A stretch of DNA of 64,000 nucleotides from positions 2,557,443-2,621,442 of the forward strand of contig CM022672.1 in assembly GCA_012295275.1 (NCBI GenBank), written 5' to 3'. Shown one piece after another: positions 52,453-64,000 of this stretch. This stretch comes from Chrysomallon squamiferum (Eukaryota; Mollusca; Gastropoda; Neomphalida; Peltospiridae). The notes below the pieces were generated by a model that was not told where the DNA came from, made no database searches, and was given only the letters and a program-made list of their open reading frames with translations. The number at the start of each line of letters is the position of its first letter. The first letter of the stretch is position 1. The position numbers and the translations under genes were made by a program.

Positions 52453-54215
52453 TTCCTTTTTGCTTGTCGTTTCGAAATATATATTTTTTCTTACAGATTA
52501 ATAGAAAATAACTGCTGACCGTATCGTGGCATGTACCTAATTAAAACACACACTAACGGATTCAAACAGAACTTGAAATAAAAATCGATACAGTGAAAAT
52601 AAATGGATGTATTTACCGGCCATAAATCGTTTTTATTACTTTGCTTGTCTTCTTGTACGATGGCAAAACTCATGAATTATGAAACAGCACAATGTTTTGA
52701 TTTCTTATCTCTTCTGTAAATGTATCGGGTTATGTTTGTATTGTTATTTTATATTACCATCATCGTCGCATTATTACAGTTACTGTTGTAACTGTTTTAT
52801 GACTTCACATATTTCTCTATCTGATGACATTTTATTTTCAAATGTTGTAAATAATATGTTGGGCTTTTATTTATTTATTTATTTATTTATTTATTTGAAC
52901 CCTTTAAAACAAAATGATGAAGGCGGGGAATCAAGTATATATTACATATATTCTGAAATTATTTTCGTGGCACTTTCATCTATTTCATTATCAAGTTAAT
53001 TGGGGTTTTTTAAATTATCGTTTGCTTAAAACGTTTGTGCTTACACATAAATCCATTCCTCTGACAGTTAAAAGTGTTAATAAGAACAGAAACAACATTT
53101 GAAACCAGAGAGCTTTTACAAAACGGTCAATCTCCGCTTTTCAATCCCACCTTTTCAATTATTAGACTGACCAGCTGGATGCATAAACGTAAATTCGTCT
53201 GTAATGATGATTGCAGGCCGATTTGTCCACCATCTGAATGGAATTCGATATGAAATGAATTCACAACAGCAATAATTATAGCAGAGCGGTTTCGTGTAGT
53301 TTCTAATCTCAAATGTTTCCAGAGGTCGGTTTTTTGATCGCGTATATTGATTACATATCGCTTTTATAAAATGTTGTTGTTTTTTTTTTCTTTTCTATCT
53401 GTTTACAATGAAAGGTATTATTATCACTTTAAAAAAAAAAAGCACTTAACTAATTTCTTTTTGAAGTAATTTTATCAGTCAAAAGAATACGTTTAGTAAT
53501 GAATATCTGTCTAAGGTGTGGCTAAAAGTTAAGTGAATCAATCTATAATGAAAATGTTTGCTTTTGGCTTGAAGTATTTGTCTTGAGCAGAATTAAAAGA
53601 TAAAGAAAAACAGAAAAAATGTTTGTGCGTTTATTTACTTATGATGAGCTTAAAACATTTTGACTGACACTGAAATATCGTGGAGATGGTGCACTGGCAC
53701 GAACTTCGGTTTAGACAATAATTATTATAATAAAATATGACAGCTCATAAATACATGCATAAACTGAACAAAGTAAATATTTCACAGACAACCTGAATTC
53801 TATATATCTAAAAAACTGTTTCTTTTTGTTGTTTTGTTTTTGCTTTTTGCTTTTTCATTTAAAAAAAAAAAAATTAATTTTTTTTTCATTTTATTTATTT
53901 ATTTTATTTATTTTTTTTTTTTTTTTTTGTTGATTTTTATTTATTTATTTGTTTGTTTTAGTCTGTAGTTTTAAAATTTTTATTATTGTAGATAAATTTA
54001 ACGAGAAAGAATAAAATTAAATAGCCACGTTCTATACAGCTGTACTATGTTAAACTAATTAATTCACTTTCGTACGTATGTACTACGTATTGTTGTCTAC
54101 TACCGATGTTATCAGGGAATATATAAGGAAATTACACAGAAAGTTGATATGTTATATTGTTTTCTCTTATCAACAATAGCAACACAGAATATGATATCCT
54201 GTCACAGTTTTAATG
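52099..54215. other. AT-rich stretch without a visible gene
   Basis: Poly(A) at 52427-52452, (TTTA)n at 52869-52897, A/T blocks at 53860-53960. Short frames only. Confidence 0.55.
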
Positions 54216-54420
54216 TGTGTGTCTATATATATAGCTGTATATGTATATATATCTGTGTCTGTCTGTGTATGTATGTATGTATGTATATATGCATTTATTT
54301 ATGTGTATATATTTATATACGTATGTATGCCTTTATGTGATTGAGTATGTAAGTATATATATATATATATATATATATATGGGGTGTGTATCTATATGAA
54401 TGTAGATATATATTTTTCTA
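54216..54420. repeat. Imperfect TATG/TATA array
   Basis: TATG, TGTC and TATATA units, with (TA)n at 54354-54379. Confidence 0.88.
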
Positions 54421-54848
54421 TCTATTTATATATGTTATTGTGAAACATTCAAAAATTATGTGTGATAAAATCATATTTAGAAAACCCAACATTCGTTTCT
54501 TTACTGTGTCAACGGCGGACAAAGTGAGCTGGCTCAGCAGATTTTCTCGAAGCTTAGTGAAGACGTAAAACAAAGTTATATCACCATTACTGCTAGCCGT
54601 GGTGTCCATCCGGAAAACCAGTAATCACCTGAATGTTAAGCTGGGCAGTGAAACAAAGCCGCCATCTGTTGCAGTATCTTTCCTCTTTGATGTCTGGGTC
54701 GCCCCTAACACTAACTACAGCTTTTCATTTGAGGAACTAAAACGGAAAAAAAAAAAAAAAAAAAAAAAAGAGAGAAAAAAAAAAGAAGAGATGATAACCG
54801 AAAGATTTGCACGGCTGACCGCCTATCTAACATTCTGAGTATTTCTTT
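54421..54848. other. Less AT-rich spacer with a poly(A) at 54746-54769
   Basis: Two short frames (54386-54568 and 54599-54838) run into low complexity and carry no motif. The poly(A) could be a retroelement tail, but no body is recognised. Confidence 0.4.
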
Positions 54849-54852
54849 CAGG

Positions 54853-55095
54853 CCGTTGAATACACACGGGGGTTTGTTCCCAAAGACGCCTGCTAGAATT
54901 TCTAAAGGAAAGTCTCCCGAGGCAGGATGAGATCGACCTCCCTGGTGGTTTCTCTATCGTCTTCTCGCGCTCAGAAGTGTTCGATTCGCCGACCCCAGCC
55001 GAGATAGCGGCCAAGATTGCACACTTGAACCATAAAAAGTATTTCATACCAGAATATTTTAGGACAGAAATATTTTTAACAAAATCAGTCAAAGA
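54853..55095 (+). CDS. Possible exon in a GC-richer island (unrecognised)
   Basis: A pyrimidine run ending TTTCTTTCAG at 54843-54852 is a strong-looking acceptor. After it one phase stays open 25 codons to TGA at about 54929. A second, open from a TGA overlapping 54858-54860 to TAA near 55178, reads through DEIDLPGGFSIVF and then DSPTPAEIAAKIAHLNH before entering AT-rich DNA. The second phase has good protein character but meets that TGA just after the acceptor, so it would need another splice site. The minus strand is also open (54823-55092). Strand and frame are unresolved, and the family is unknown. Confidence 0.22.
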
Positions 55096-56019
55096 CTTTC
55101 TTTCTTCTTTTTTTTTAAAGTTTTTAAGCCTTCTTGCTAGATGTTGTTTTAGAAACAGACGATATAGTTATTATTAATCAGTTAATTTTACTAAAAAAGA
55201 AATATGTATATATATATATATATATCCTTGACATGGTGATTAACCATTTTATAAGATTATGAGGTTGCAAACGTATCATTCGTGTTCTGATAAAAATAAC
55301 ACAGAGAGAAAAATCCTCTACAGATATTCCGTTCTTTTTCTTGAAGCGGTTATCACTTGGAAATACAACACAGGTTCTGCTGTACTAATCAAACATACAC
55401 CGGCTTGATGCAGTGGGCGGGACCAGAAGAAAAAGAAAAAAAAAGATTGATCTGGAGAAATACCGTGCCTGGGGGTATCTCACTTTGCAACTGACCCATA
55501 ACTTTCCCTCCATGACAAATCTCTATTCAGAGATACAAAATTAAAGAATGTTTTTCAAAGGCAGTGTCAACAGAAAGTTAATAGAAGGGGAAAAAAAAGA
55601 GGAATATTTGCTTAATTAAAAATTCACCATGTTATTTATTATTTGTCCAGTTCAGTTTCAACCTTGAACGGTCCAGCGCACTTTGTATTTCGAACATTAA
55701 AGATAGATGTCTTCACAGGCACGTTTTGTCGATTTTTTTTAAAATATGGTCTTGACAGTATTTCATCCATGACCTTTCACGCTTCATTTCCTAACGTAAA
55801 AAAAAAGAGGATAATTTGATAGAATGAAAAGAGAAACGATCGCTAACTTCTTTCCTGCATTTCCCATTAATTACTTTTATACCAGTGAAGAAATTATCAT
55901 ACATCACTGAACGTTCAGAGTGCTCCATGGACTGATGATGAAGCGTTATGTACAGATGACTGACCAAGAAAACACATACGCAATATAGAAAAAAAGAAAT
56001 GTTTTTAATTAACTACACG
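55096..56019. other. AT-rich spacer
   Basis: (TA) at 55206-55226. A slightly GC-richer patch at 55370-55520 includes GGGCGGG (KLF/Sp-like) at about 55419. No gene. Confidence 0.5.
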
Positions 56020-56280
56020 AACACATCCACACACACACACACACACACACACAAACGCAAGCACACATACACATACACACCTGTGTATATATATGCAGTG
56101 TGTATCTATTATGTATACCATATAAACATAGATACACACATACATACACATATACATTACATGGTATGTATGTTTGTATGTACATATGTATAATGAATAA
56201 ACGTTTATGTTTAGTCTTGTACAAGGGTGTATGTACACAAATATGTATAAATGTGTGAATGTATGAATGCATTTATGTAT
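56020..56280. repeat. Imperfect (CA)n/(CATA)n then TATG array
   Basis: CA at 56029-56055, CATA units to about 56160, then TATG/TGTA units in the opposite sense to 56280. Confidence 0.88.
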
Positions 56281-56414
56281 ACATGTACAGTAACCTGAGT
56301 TACCAAATATAAATTTGTGTTACACCTGAAGAATCAGTCACGTGGGTTGTGAGCTTGTAACGCGAAAACGGATTAACTGAAACTATTCAGCACGAATATT
56401 TACTGTAACTAAAA
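56281..56414. other. Spacer
   Basis: Contains a CACGTG at about 56340. Nothing else. Confidence 0.4.
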
Positions 56415-56640
56415 ATATATTTCTCTTTCTTGTTTTCTTTTCTTTCTTTTCTCGCTTTCAGTTTTAGTCTTTCTTTCTTTCTTTCCTTTTTCCACTCTTT
56501 CTCTATTTATATATTTATTTCTGTTTGTCTCTCCTGTATCTCTCTCACACACACTTTCTCTCTTTCTGTCTGTCTGTTTGACTCTCTCTGTCTCTCTCTT
56601 CCACATACACACACTCACAAACACTCTTTTCTCTCCCAAC
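56415..56640. repeat. Pyrimidine-rich low-complexity tract
   Basis: CTTT, TTTC, TCTC and CACA units. The Phe/Ser frame and its Arg/Glu/Lys opposite are compositional. Confidence 0.75.
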
Positions 56641-59580
56641 GTCTTCATCAACAGTTTTATATAATTTTGTTTTCCACCGATTTTCTTTAAAACTCTTCTT
56701 TAAATAACAAAACGGATTTACATTATCAACCATTGATCTGACGTTTTGTAATTCACCGCAGATACTCAACATCAACACACCGAGAATTAAAAAACAAGAA
56801 AACACGTTTAACTTTTATTTACATTACAAAAAAAATATATATTTCTTGTCATTTCTTTTTTCACTGCCTTTCATCTCAGTGAGACTGGGCTTCAGTTCCA
56901 AATTCGCGGTCGTACGTAGGAGCTCATTTAATCATCCAATTGAACGGTCGCATTACCTCTGCCGCATGTTAACAAACAACCCGATTGAAAACTTGTTCGG
57001 TCAGAGAGAGTAAACACAAAAGAAAACCTCTCTCGTTTCTTTGTGTTTATTGGCGGAAAGCAAATTACTTCGTGTTTATTTTTCGGCTTTCGCAACCACA
57101 TCTCAGAATTTAAATCCAAGCTAACAATGCGCCACAGTGTTGCTGACGTTGTTCTCTCCGTGGCTGTAAAACATCGCTGCCTGATGATGGTTGTATCGAT
57201 TTGTGCGTTGTTTGCACGTCGCTGACGTATTTAGATTTTCCGATTCGTCACCAAAAGTGATCGGAACGGATACTGGAAATGAATCAATTTGCTAACTTAA
57301 AAAAAAAAGAAAAAAAAAAGTAATGAATAGAAATAAAAAATACACTTAGGTAAATAAAACAAATAAAATGTCTTCCGAATTACGTACAGAGCAGTAATGT
57401 CGGAGGTATACACAGCTTGTTTCTTTGAGCTGGATTTTAAAACTGTGATTAATTATGTTGTAATCAGAGAGTAAGCGCTGCAGCATGACAAAGATCATTG
57501 TCATCAAGGCTTGCAGTGATCAATACTCCACGATGTGTTTATATTTCCCCCGTTCAGACTGAACTCGATCATTACGCGCTAGCTCTGCTGGTGGAAAGTG
57601 CTTTTACAGAACAGTTCTATCTACGGAGGGTGCTTAACTGTCGAAAGACATTTTTTTACCTTGTCTGCAAAGAGGTGCTTATTACAAATATCATTTGCTA
57701 AGAGTTGGAACAAGCCACAAAATAACTGCGGAGAGTTTGCTCTGATATCGTTAGCAGCTAATAGAAAATTTTGATAATCACTGCAGGCTACTGGTTAATC
57801 TAGATCATCTTTATTAAATACTAGATCAGCTGATCGTTTAAATAACTTTCTGATAAAATAGTTGTTTTGTTAAGCCTTTTGCGCTTCTGTAGGAATGTGT
57901 GTGTGTGTTTTCTCTCCTTTGTAAATTAATTAGATTAGAATCCTTGAAACAATGCCATTGCCTGTCATCTTTGTCATAATGAAACAGATATTTTGTAAAA
58001 TTGTTATGCCATATAATCGCAATCACTTTGAAATAATACTACAAAATACAACTGAAGCAGAAACTTATTCCTGTAGAACTAACTAAAGTGTTTAAATCCT
58101 AATTAACGTTCTTATAATCGTAAAATAATTTAGCTAATGAAACGTAAACTAACGCGACTCATGTTAACTGTTCACGTCATTATTAAATTATTCAAACAAA
58201 TACCGATTTATTTCCAGTTCCAACAACAACGCCAGAGCTGATCTTAAAAGATAACTTCTGCGACTTGTATTGAGGAAATTATCTAGTTACCAACAACAAT
58301 TTTGCAGCTGTCACACAATAATGACAAAAATATTTGCACGAACCGAGTCTTTTTCACTTGCTCGTTCGTCAATGACCTGCGCTGTAGTCCTTGACATCAA
58401 TTATTGTAACACTGTTGAACTCGAGGTGGGATCCACGCACCATATGCTGCTATCAGATTAAATATTAATTATCACAAAAACGCGGGGACTTGATATGCAG
58501 GGACCCGAAACAAGTGTGACGTTAAGAAACACAAAAGGTGCACGATAAAAACGTGGAAAACTCAGCGGTGGCTGACAAACTGATTTGGCATTTCCTCCAA
58601 GTCGCGAGTGTTTTACGTTTTGTTAACCGTTCAGCTGAGACGTGGCAGGAGCCAGGATCAGTCTTCCCTGGTGCAATCATTTACCTTCTTCCTTGTTCCA
58701 AACACTGCCGTGCCATTGGTGTTTCAAATGTCATTGTGTGTCTTTCAATGCCTCTGCGAAGGTTTAGGTAAACTTAGATGATTGCCGTAGTTGATCAAGA
58801 GTTATGTGTATGGTACAACGACAGTGAATTTTCCTCCGTTTCATTTTATCACTATATAAAATTATATATTTCATTCTTAATAAATGTTAATATTGAAAAG
58901 CACTAAAGATGAACAAAATATTCTTTCAGTCAAATGCTTATAATTACATCAAGAATGTTATCTTAGTGCTTGTTATGTAGATTATCAAAGGTTATTATCC
59001 ATAGAGAATTATCGTTGTTGAGTTGTAAAAATCACAGCTAAAATAAATTTCTTCCCACTATACACGACACTGTTCATCTCATTTACAGCTGTTCGTATTT
59101 TTAACTGTCTGTCATTGCCGCTTTACTTGGAGTATTTTTTAGTACCAAACGCAGAAATTCTTTTCATTTCAGACATGTATACTCGGTATCAGTAATTTAA
59201 AAACGATAGAGAAAACAATCATTGTAGTTTTATTTTATAAAGGAATTAAAGTTGGGGTGTCGGGGGGTTATGGTCAAAAATACATTTCAAAATAGCGTGT
59301 TTTGCCGGCCTACTTAATTTAGATTTATGCGAAAAAATTGCTTGTTGCATATTGTCATTTTATTTATCAGTGAGAGAGACACTTGATTAGAAACAGAATA
59401 AATACATAAGTAATGACTCGAAGGTCAGAAATGTTGTTTAAAGGTGCAATGATTCGTGCATTAATGTATATAGTACAGCTATTAACCACGCAGGACACCG
59501 AATACCCAGATGTATCCAGCAAACAGAAATTTGAAACTTTGTGTTATCTACTGACCACGATAAAATATGTGTTTTATTAA

Positions 59581-59585
<5 letters not shown>
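56641..59585. other. Longest microsatellite-poor stretch, no gene identified
   Basis: Almost 3 kb without a large array. CpG is somewhat raised at 56900-57250 and 58540-58760. Frames at 57043-57225 and 58538-58771 begin on GTG, lack recognised motifs and are not called. The second ends close to AGGTTTAGGTAAAC, which contains a donor-like AG|GTAAAC. A perfect palindrome GATCAGCTGATC lies at 57824-57835. Confidence 0.5.

Positions 59586-59674
<89 letters not shown>
59586..59674. repeat. (TC)44 microsatellite
   Basis: Pure TC. Left flank CCACGATAAAATATGTGTTT resembles the left flank of the array at 6431. Confidence 0.97.
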
Positions 59675-59678
<4 letters not shown>

Positions 59679-60666
59679 ATGTATAGTATATATACGTATG
59701 CAAATATGTGTGCACGCGTGTGTATATGTCTGTACTTAGTCGCTTTCTCTCTTCATCTATCTATTTATCGGTCTTTCTCTCTGTCTGTCTGACTGTCTAT
59801 CTTTCTATCAGCGTATCTTTGTCTCTCTTGGTGCATGTCTGCAATAGTTTTATAAATTGCTGTATACTTAACGAAAAACACGTACACTACATCACCAGAC
59901 TCTGTCACTGAAATCACTTCTTGTACCCTTGTGCAACTGCACACAGTGAAGGGTTTAAAGTGTTTCAGATGCCTTCTGTCGATAAACGAAATGTTTTAGC
60001 TTCAGCGCCACGCTCCGAAAGGAGCTGGATGGCCACTCTAATGAGAAAAAGGAGCACTTGCCTTTCACTTTAATTGTTTAACATATGGAATCTCAAATTG
60101 GCTGTGCGTGCGTTATACAAACTATCCTGGCTCCCTTGGTCCTCATTGCTTTGGTTCATACGAAGGTCAGATGCTGAAGAAAGGGGAAAAAAATAAAAAT
60201 AAACGGAAATTGCGTTCTCGAATACACAGAAGCTGTAAATTTTTGGAGTGGCCATGATGCAGAGTTTCGCGAGTAAAATCCAAATAACTTAGTAAGTGGA
60301 TGACAGATGATGGTTGTCTTGTTGTAATTGAAGTTTCTAAAGAACGTGATGTTTTCTCAAAGATGTTTAATTAGAAGCGACACTCAAAGACCGAAATGCT
60401 TCGATTAATGTGGAGAAAGAAGAAAGAGCGAGCTGAAGAATGAAACTGAAGAGAATAGGTTAATGCTTTAATTCTGAAAACAGCTGTAAAAGTTCATTTT
60501 CAGTTCAAAAGACTTGTGGTGCTTTTTTAAATTCTAAATTGTTTACGTCAAATTTCATTCATTTTACTTTCTTTTCTTTTGTTTGTTTGTTTGTTTGTTT
60601 TTGAGTTTTTTTTTCTTATTTATTTATTTAATACTTTCTCTATTAATTAACGTCTCTTCTTATTTT
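59675..60666. other. Spacer without a visible gene
   Basis: Short TATG and CTGT runs to 59830, GTTT repeats at 60580-60602. Nothing coding. Confidence 0.5.
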
Positions 60667-60815
60667 TTGTATGTATCTGAATCTGTATCTGTGTATGTAT
60701 GTATAAATGCATGTATGTATCTGTGTATCAGAGTATGTGTGTAAATATCTGTATAGGTATGAATGTTGTATGTATATATGAATGTATGTATATATCTATG
60801 TCTGCATGCATGTAT
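60667..60815. repeat. Imperfect TATG/TGTATC array
   Basis: TATG, TGTA and CTGTA units. Confidence 0.85.
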
Positions 60816-60844
60816 GAATCTAAAATGAACTTTGCTCAAAGAAC

Positions 60845-60849
60845 AAAAA

Positions 60850-60880
<31 letters not shown>

Positions 60881-60882
60881 TA
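60845..60882. repeat. Poly(A)-(TA)n
   Basis: About 14 As followed by (TA)12. Confidence 0.9.
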
Positions 60883-61312
60883 TTATTAAAATAATGGAAT
60901 GAAACGGAACAAATCACACATACCACAACAAATTCCTAATCCCATTCTTAATAAATATCGGCGTACACCTACATCTAATTTATTATCTGATTCCGTGCTT
61001 ATGATCGTTAAAATACGGGACAAACAGCAGGTGAAAAAATCTATACGATTTTCGATCGAAATTACTGAAGACATGTCAGGACTTGTTGGCTACACGATTA
61101 AACACTAAGAAGAAAAAATACTTCTGCGTGACGTTTCAAACTGTCACACCGTCACCTGCAGACCACTTTATGACGAAATACCTATAGGTGAAGCGTAGGC
61201 GTGACACTGCAGAACGCACAAACAACACGAGGTTTGCAACCGCTCAGCTTACAGTGCTGAAAAGAAGTAAACTTTGGCGCATGCATATATGCATGAATAG
61301 ATCCTTGCATAC
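60883..61312. other. Spacer without a visible gene
   Basis: Slightly less AT-rich. Short unrecognised frames only. Confidence 0.45.
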
Positions 61313-61315
61313 GTG

Positions 61316-61355
<40 letters not shown>

Positions 61356-61413
61356 CATACATAGAAATACATTCATTCATACAGACATATATACATTATC
61401 ATCATTATCATCG

Positions 61414-61415
<2 letters not shown>
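61313..61415. repeat. (CA)n and CATA microsatellite
   Basis: CA at 61318-61347, CATA and ATC triplets follow. Confidence 0.9.

Positions 61416-61480
<65 letters not shown>
61416..61480. repeat. (ATT)21 microsatellite
   Basis: Perfect ATT triplets. Confidence 0.95.
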
Positions 61481-61481
<1 letters not shown>

Positions 61482-62669
61482 CAAATATGTATTTCCTTTC
61501 TATATATATCCATATCTATTCATGTAAGCATGTAGTAATATACCAGTTGCGTATCTTTCAACAACATAATTTTTTTATATTTCGCCTGAGAATGCCTTTA
61601 AATTCAAACTCATATATGTACACGTAAAGTCTGTTCTTAAAACACATGCAATATATTTACTCATAGTGTGCTTAATAATCTTCAAGCCTTCGACAGATAC
61701 ATTACAACAGAAATGTCTTTGTCTGACCGTAGACTATAGTATTTCAATTTATGCGTAACTGTTTAAGTATGTAATATATATGTAAGAATGTAAGCATATG
61801 TGTGTGGGTATGTGGGTGTGGGTGTGTGAGAAAGATATAAAGGTATGTATAATGTGTATGGGATATATGGGTGCATGTTATTATATACTGATAATGTGCG
61901 TATTTATCTATTATAACCTCTATATTTTCTCTTGTCAGTTATCTACTTTCATTTTTTTTTAAATTATTTATTTCATTGTAAAAATAGCTTGTTTATCTTA
62001 TTCCGATCAAAATTACACAGGTGTCCTTTAAAACAGATATTCATATCACTTTCTTTTATCAAGCTTCTTTTTTTCCTTCTTTCACCTATTTATGTAACGT
62101 ACCTATCGATAAACTCGCGTGCATTATTTATTATTAACATTAAAAACACGTTTGATTCTTAATCGTTTCAGTTTTGTTTATACATCTATCATTATGAGAT
62201 TCTCAAGGGTTCTGTCAACAGAAAATAAATTGTATTTTATCATCTTCTATTTATTTTTGCTTTATTTATACGTTTTTGTGTACACACTGGTGGTTACTGT
62301 TGTGCTGAAGCAAAATTATCTATTTGAAAAGGTGAGTTCGGTGCAAACTGTAACAATTTGGGACTACGCGTATAAATACAGATGTATTTTAACACAGATA
62401 AGCTGGTAGGTTTTCGCATCGACATTCTGGTACTTAGGGTATTAATAGGGATTTTTGTGGGAGTTAAAGGTAATGAATATGTTCGACCAAGCATTCCTTT
62501 CTGCTTCTTAGCGTCACGAGAATACAGAAAATGAGAGGTTAACTTTGTAATCTGCGTGTGTGCGTTCGTGCGTACGTAGCTATGAATGTGAGTGATTTGG
62601 GAAGTGTATATTTATGAGAGTAAATATTTCTGTACGTTTTGGTTTTCTGATTGTTTGTGAAAAGGTATG
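61481..62669. other. AT-rich stretch without a visible gene
   Basis: Weak TG/GGGTG repeats at 61795-61880. Overlapping T-rich frames at 61932-62409 are compositional. Confidence 0.55.
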
Positions 62670-62711
62670 TTTGAATATATATGTATGTATGTATGTACGT
62701 GTGTTTGCGTA

Positions 62712-62742
<31 letters not shown>

Positions 62743-62870
62743 TTGTGTGCCTTTATATCTGTTTATATTTTTATAAACGTATGTTTGTTTCTTTGTTTGT
62801 ATGTATATGTGTGTTTGTATTTATCTGTACATGTATGTTAGATATGTGAGTGTATGTATTATGTACAAAA
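62670..62870. repeat. Imperfect TATG/TG array
   Basis: TATG at 62680-62715, (TG)12 at 62717-62740, then TGTT and TATG units. Confidence 0.9.
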
Positions 62871-63300
62871 GGATAGTTATATTATATAGGTGTGTTTGAT
62901 GGTTGTGTTTATTTGTGTTGGTGCGTTGATTAATATATCATGTTAAGAAATGGAAGCATACAAAATATTATAACGTTCTTCTGTAATTAGTTCTGTTGAT
63001 GCAAAGTGACACGCCTATAGTATAAACATGCGACCAACACCCCCGTGCAAGACATTTCTCTTTATTTTCAACGTGCAGGCAAAACGCCTGAAATCAGAGA
63101 ATTACAAATTAATTTTCTTCCCACTAACAGGGTGGATTTTTCTAGAACTTGAGAGGTTATTTGAGATGATTGCACGTCATTTTATTCATAAACAAATACA
63201 GATGCAGTAAGAAACGAAAATAGAACTGCTAACGCCTTGTTGTGTGAGACATAATCACAAATAAACGTGCATTCCATACCTTTGAATTTTGTCCCACCTT
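62871..63300. other. Spacer without a visible gene
   Basis: A short frame at 63028-63210 starts at an ATG but has no recognised motif. Confidence 0.45.
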
Positions 63301-63385
63301 GTCACGTGAGCGCGCGCCATCTACTCCCACGTCAGCATGATTATGTTGATATTGAGCAGGTGGGGATGACGTCACGTACGAAAAA
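63301..63385. promoter_or_regulatory. CRE/E-box cluster in a CpG-rich patch
   Basis: GTCACGTGAG at 63301-63310 is followed by CGCGCGCC, a CACGTCAG half site near 63329, and a full palindromic CRE TGACGTCA at 63367-63374 that overlaps CACGTAC. Four bZIP/bHLH-type sites in about 80 bp, in a small CpG-rich patch, suggest a promoter or enhancer. No initiator or downstream coding start is recognised. Confidence 0.35.
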
Positions 63386-63439
63386 GGCAAGAACTGTAAT
63401 TTAGTAGGTGTATAAGGAACTAATTTCCTATAAAGAATC

Positions 63440-63529
<90 letters not shown>

Positions 63530-63620
63530 ATTGTTATTACTACTACTACTACAACTATTTTTAATAGTAGTAGTAGTAGTAGTTGTCGTGGTTGTAACAG
63601 CAGTTGTCGCAGTAGTAGTA
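63440..63620. repeat. (TTA)11-(TTG)19 with decayed ACT/TAG tail
   Basis: Perfect TTA switches to perfect TTG, then ACT triplets (63537-63555) and TAG triplets (63565-63583) follow. Confidence 0.94.
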
Positions 63621-63706
63621 TTTGTGTTTAATAAATTACGTAATTATTGATTATATTAAAGTTTTATGTAAATTAATCTGTTGGTAAGTTAGTTTTATCC
63701 ATTTGC

Positions 63707-63786
63707 GTTTATTATTTTTAATTACAAATAATTATTAATGTACTTATATTTGTTTTATTATACTTTGTTAAGTTATAGCGAGAGGC

Positions 63787-63789
<3 letters not shown>
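63707..63789 (+). repeat. 84-bp dispersed repeat, copy 2
   Basis: Matches the inverted segment 51629-51710 at about 97 percent by eye. It ends GCGAGAGGCGATGAGAG, leading straight into the (GA)n array. The DNA to the left of 63707 and beyond the array does not match the first locus. Confidence 0.75.

Positions 63790-63855
<66 letters not shown>
63790..63855. repeat. (GA)33 microsatellite joined to the dispersed repeat
   Basis: Pure GA dinucleotides, the mirror of the (TC)n at 51563-51628. Confidence 0.97.
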
Positions 63856-63860
<5 letters not shown>

Positions 63861-64000
63861 AATACAGCTAGACACGAAGCTATCTGATATCAGCTAAAAT
63901 TACAAATGCACCACAAATCGTGAAGTTTCATAAAAAAAAAATATTTGTTAGCTTTTAGTGTGTGTGTGTGTGTATGTGTGTGTATATATGAACAACTATG
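63856..64000. other. Window end
   Basis: Unremarkable AT-rich DNA with a TG/TA run from 63959. Confidence 0.5.

Noticed and set aside
58538-58771. 77-codon frame followed by a donor-like AG|GTAAAC
   Set aside because: No ATG at its beginning, no acceptor or recognised motif. I kept the note in the region entry only.

Overview
This is eukaryotic, AT-rich, gene-poor DNA, either intergenic or from inside a very large intron. No recognisable multi-exon gene, complete transposon, functional tRNA or rRNA gene is visible. The style suggests an invertebrate: about twenty long (AG)n/(CT)n arrays, many TATG/TGTA, ATT/GTT and TAG-type arrays, frequent poly(T)/poly(A) tracts, and fragments resembling tRNA-derived SINEs. 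A cephalopod mollusc (octopus-like) fits best, but that rests on overall look and not on a diagnostic gene.

Layout. 1-6.4 kb: AT-rich DNA with (AG)n/(CT)n arrays, a GC-richer island at 2.75-3.2 kb carrying a joint CRE/E-box motif, and a tRNA-like fragment at 3.4 kb. 6.4-9.8 kb: a (TC)n array runs into a 3.2-kb minisatellite with a period near 34 bp, most copies carrying a CACGTG E-box, ending in a (TAG)n array. 9.8-19.6 kb: mostly featureless, with two large (CT)n arrays, one of 342 bp. 19.6-20.7 kb: a decayed tandem repeat rich in GTT/GCT/GTC triplets. 22-23.3 kb: arrays flanking low-repeat DNA rich in homeodomain-like sites, including a 17-bp PBX/HOX-like palindrome. 26.5-31.7 kb: repeats, a CpG-dense patch at 30.4 kb and two weak coding-like frames. 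33-38 kb: arrays, then the best small coding candidate, a 54-codon ORF at 37192-37356, and a minus-strand tRNA-like SINE head near 38.15 kb. 39-47.7 kb: triplet fields, (CT)n arrays, a second copy of the CRE/E-box 15-mer, and a tRNA-like SINE head at 46.5 kb. 49-55 kb: one copy of an 84-bp dispersed repeat that abuts an (AG/CT)n array (its partner is at 63.7 kb in inverted orientation), a 100-bp tandem duplication, and a GC-richer possible exon at 54.85-55.1 kb. 56-64 kb: sparse DNA with arrays and a CRE/E-box cluster at 63.3 kb.

Nearly all long open frames here are by-products of repeats. The coding candidates are listed with low confidence. No pathway or operon can be assembled. The most unusual material is the E-box minisatellite, the array-bounded dispersed repeat, and the small GC-richer islands that stand out from the AT-rich background.
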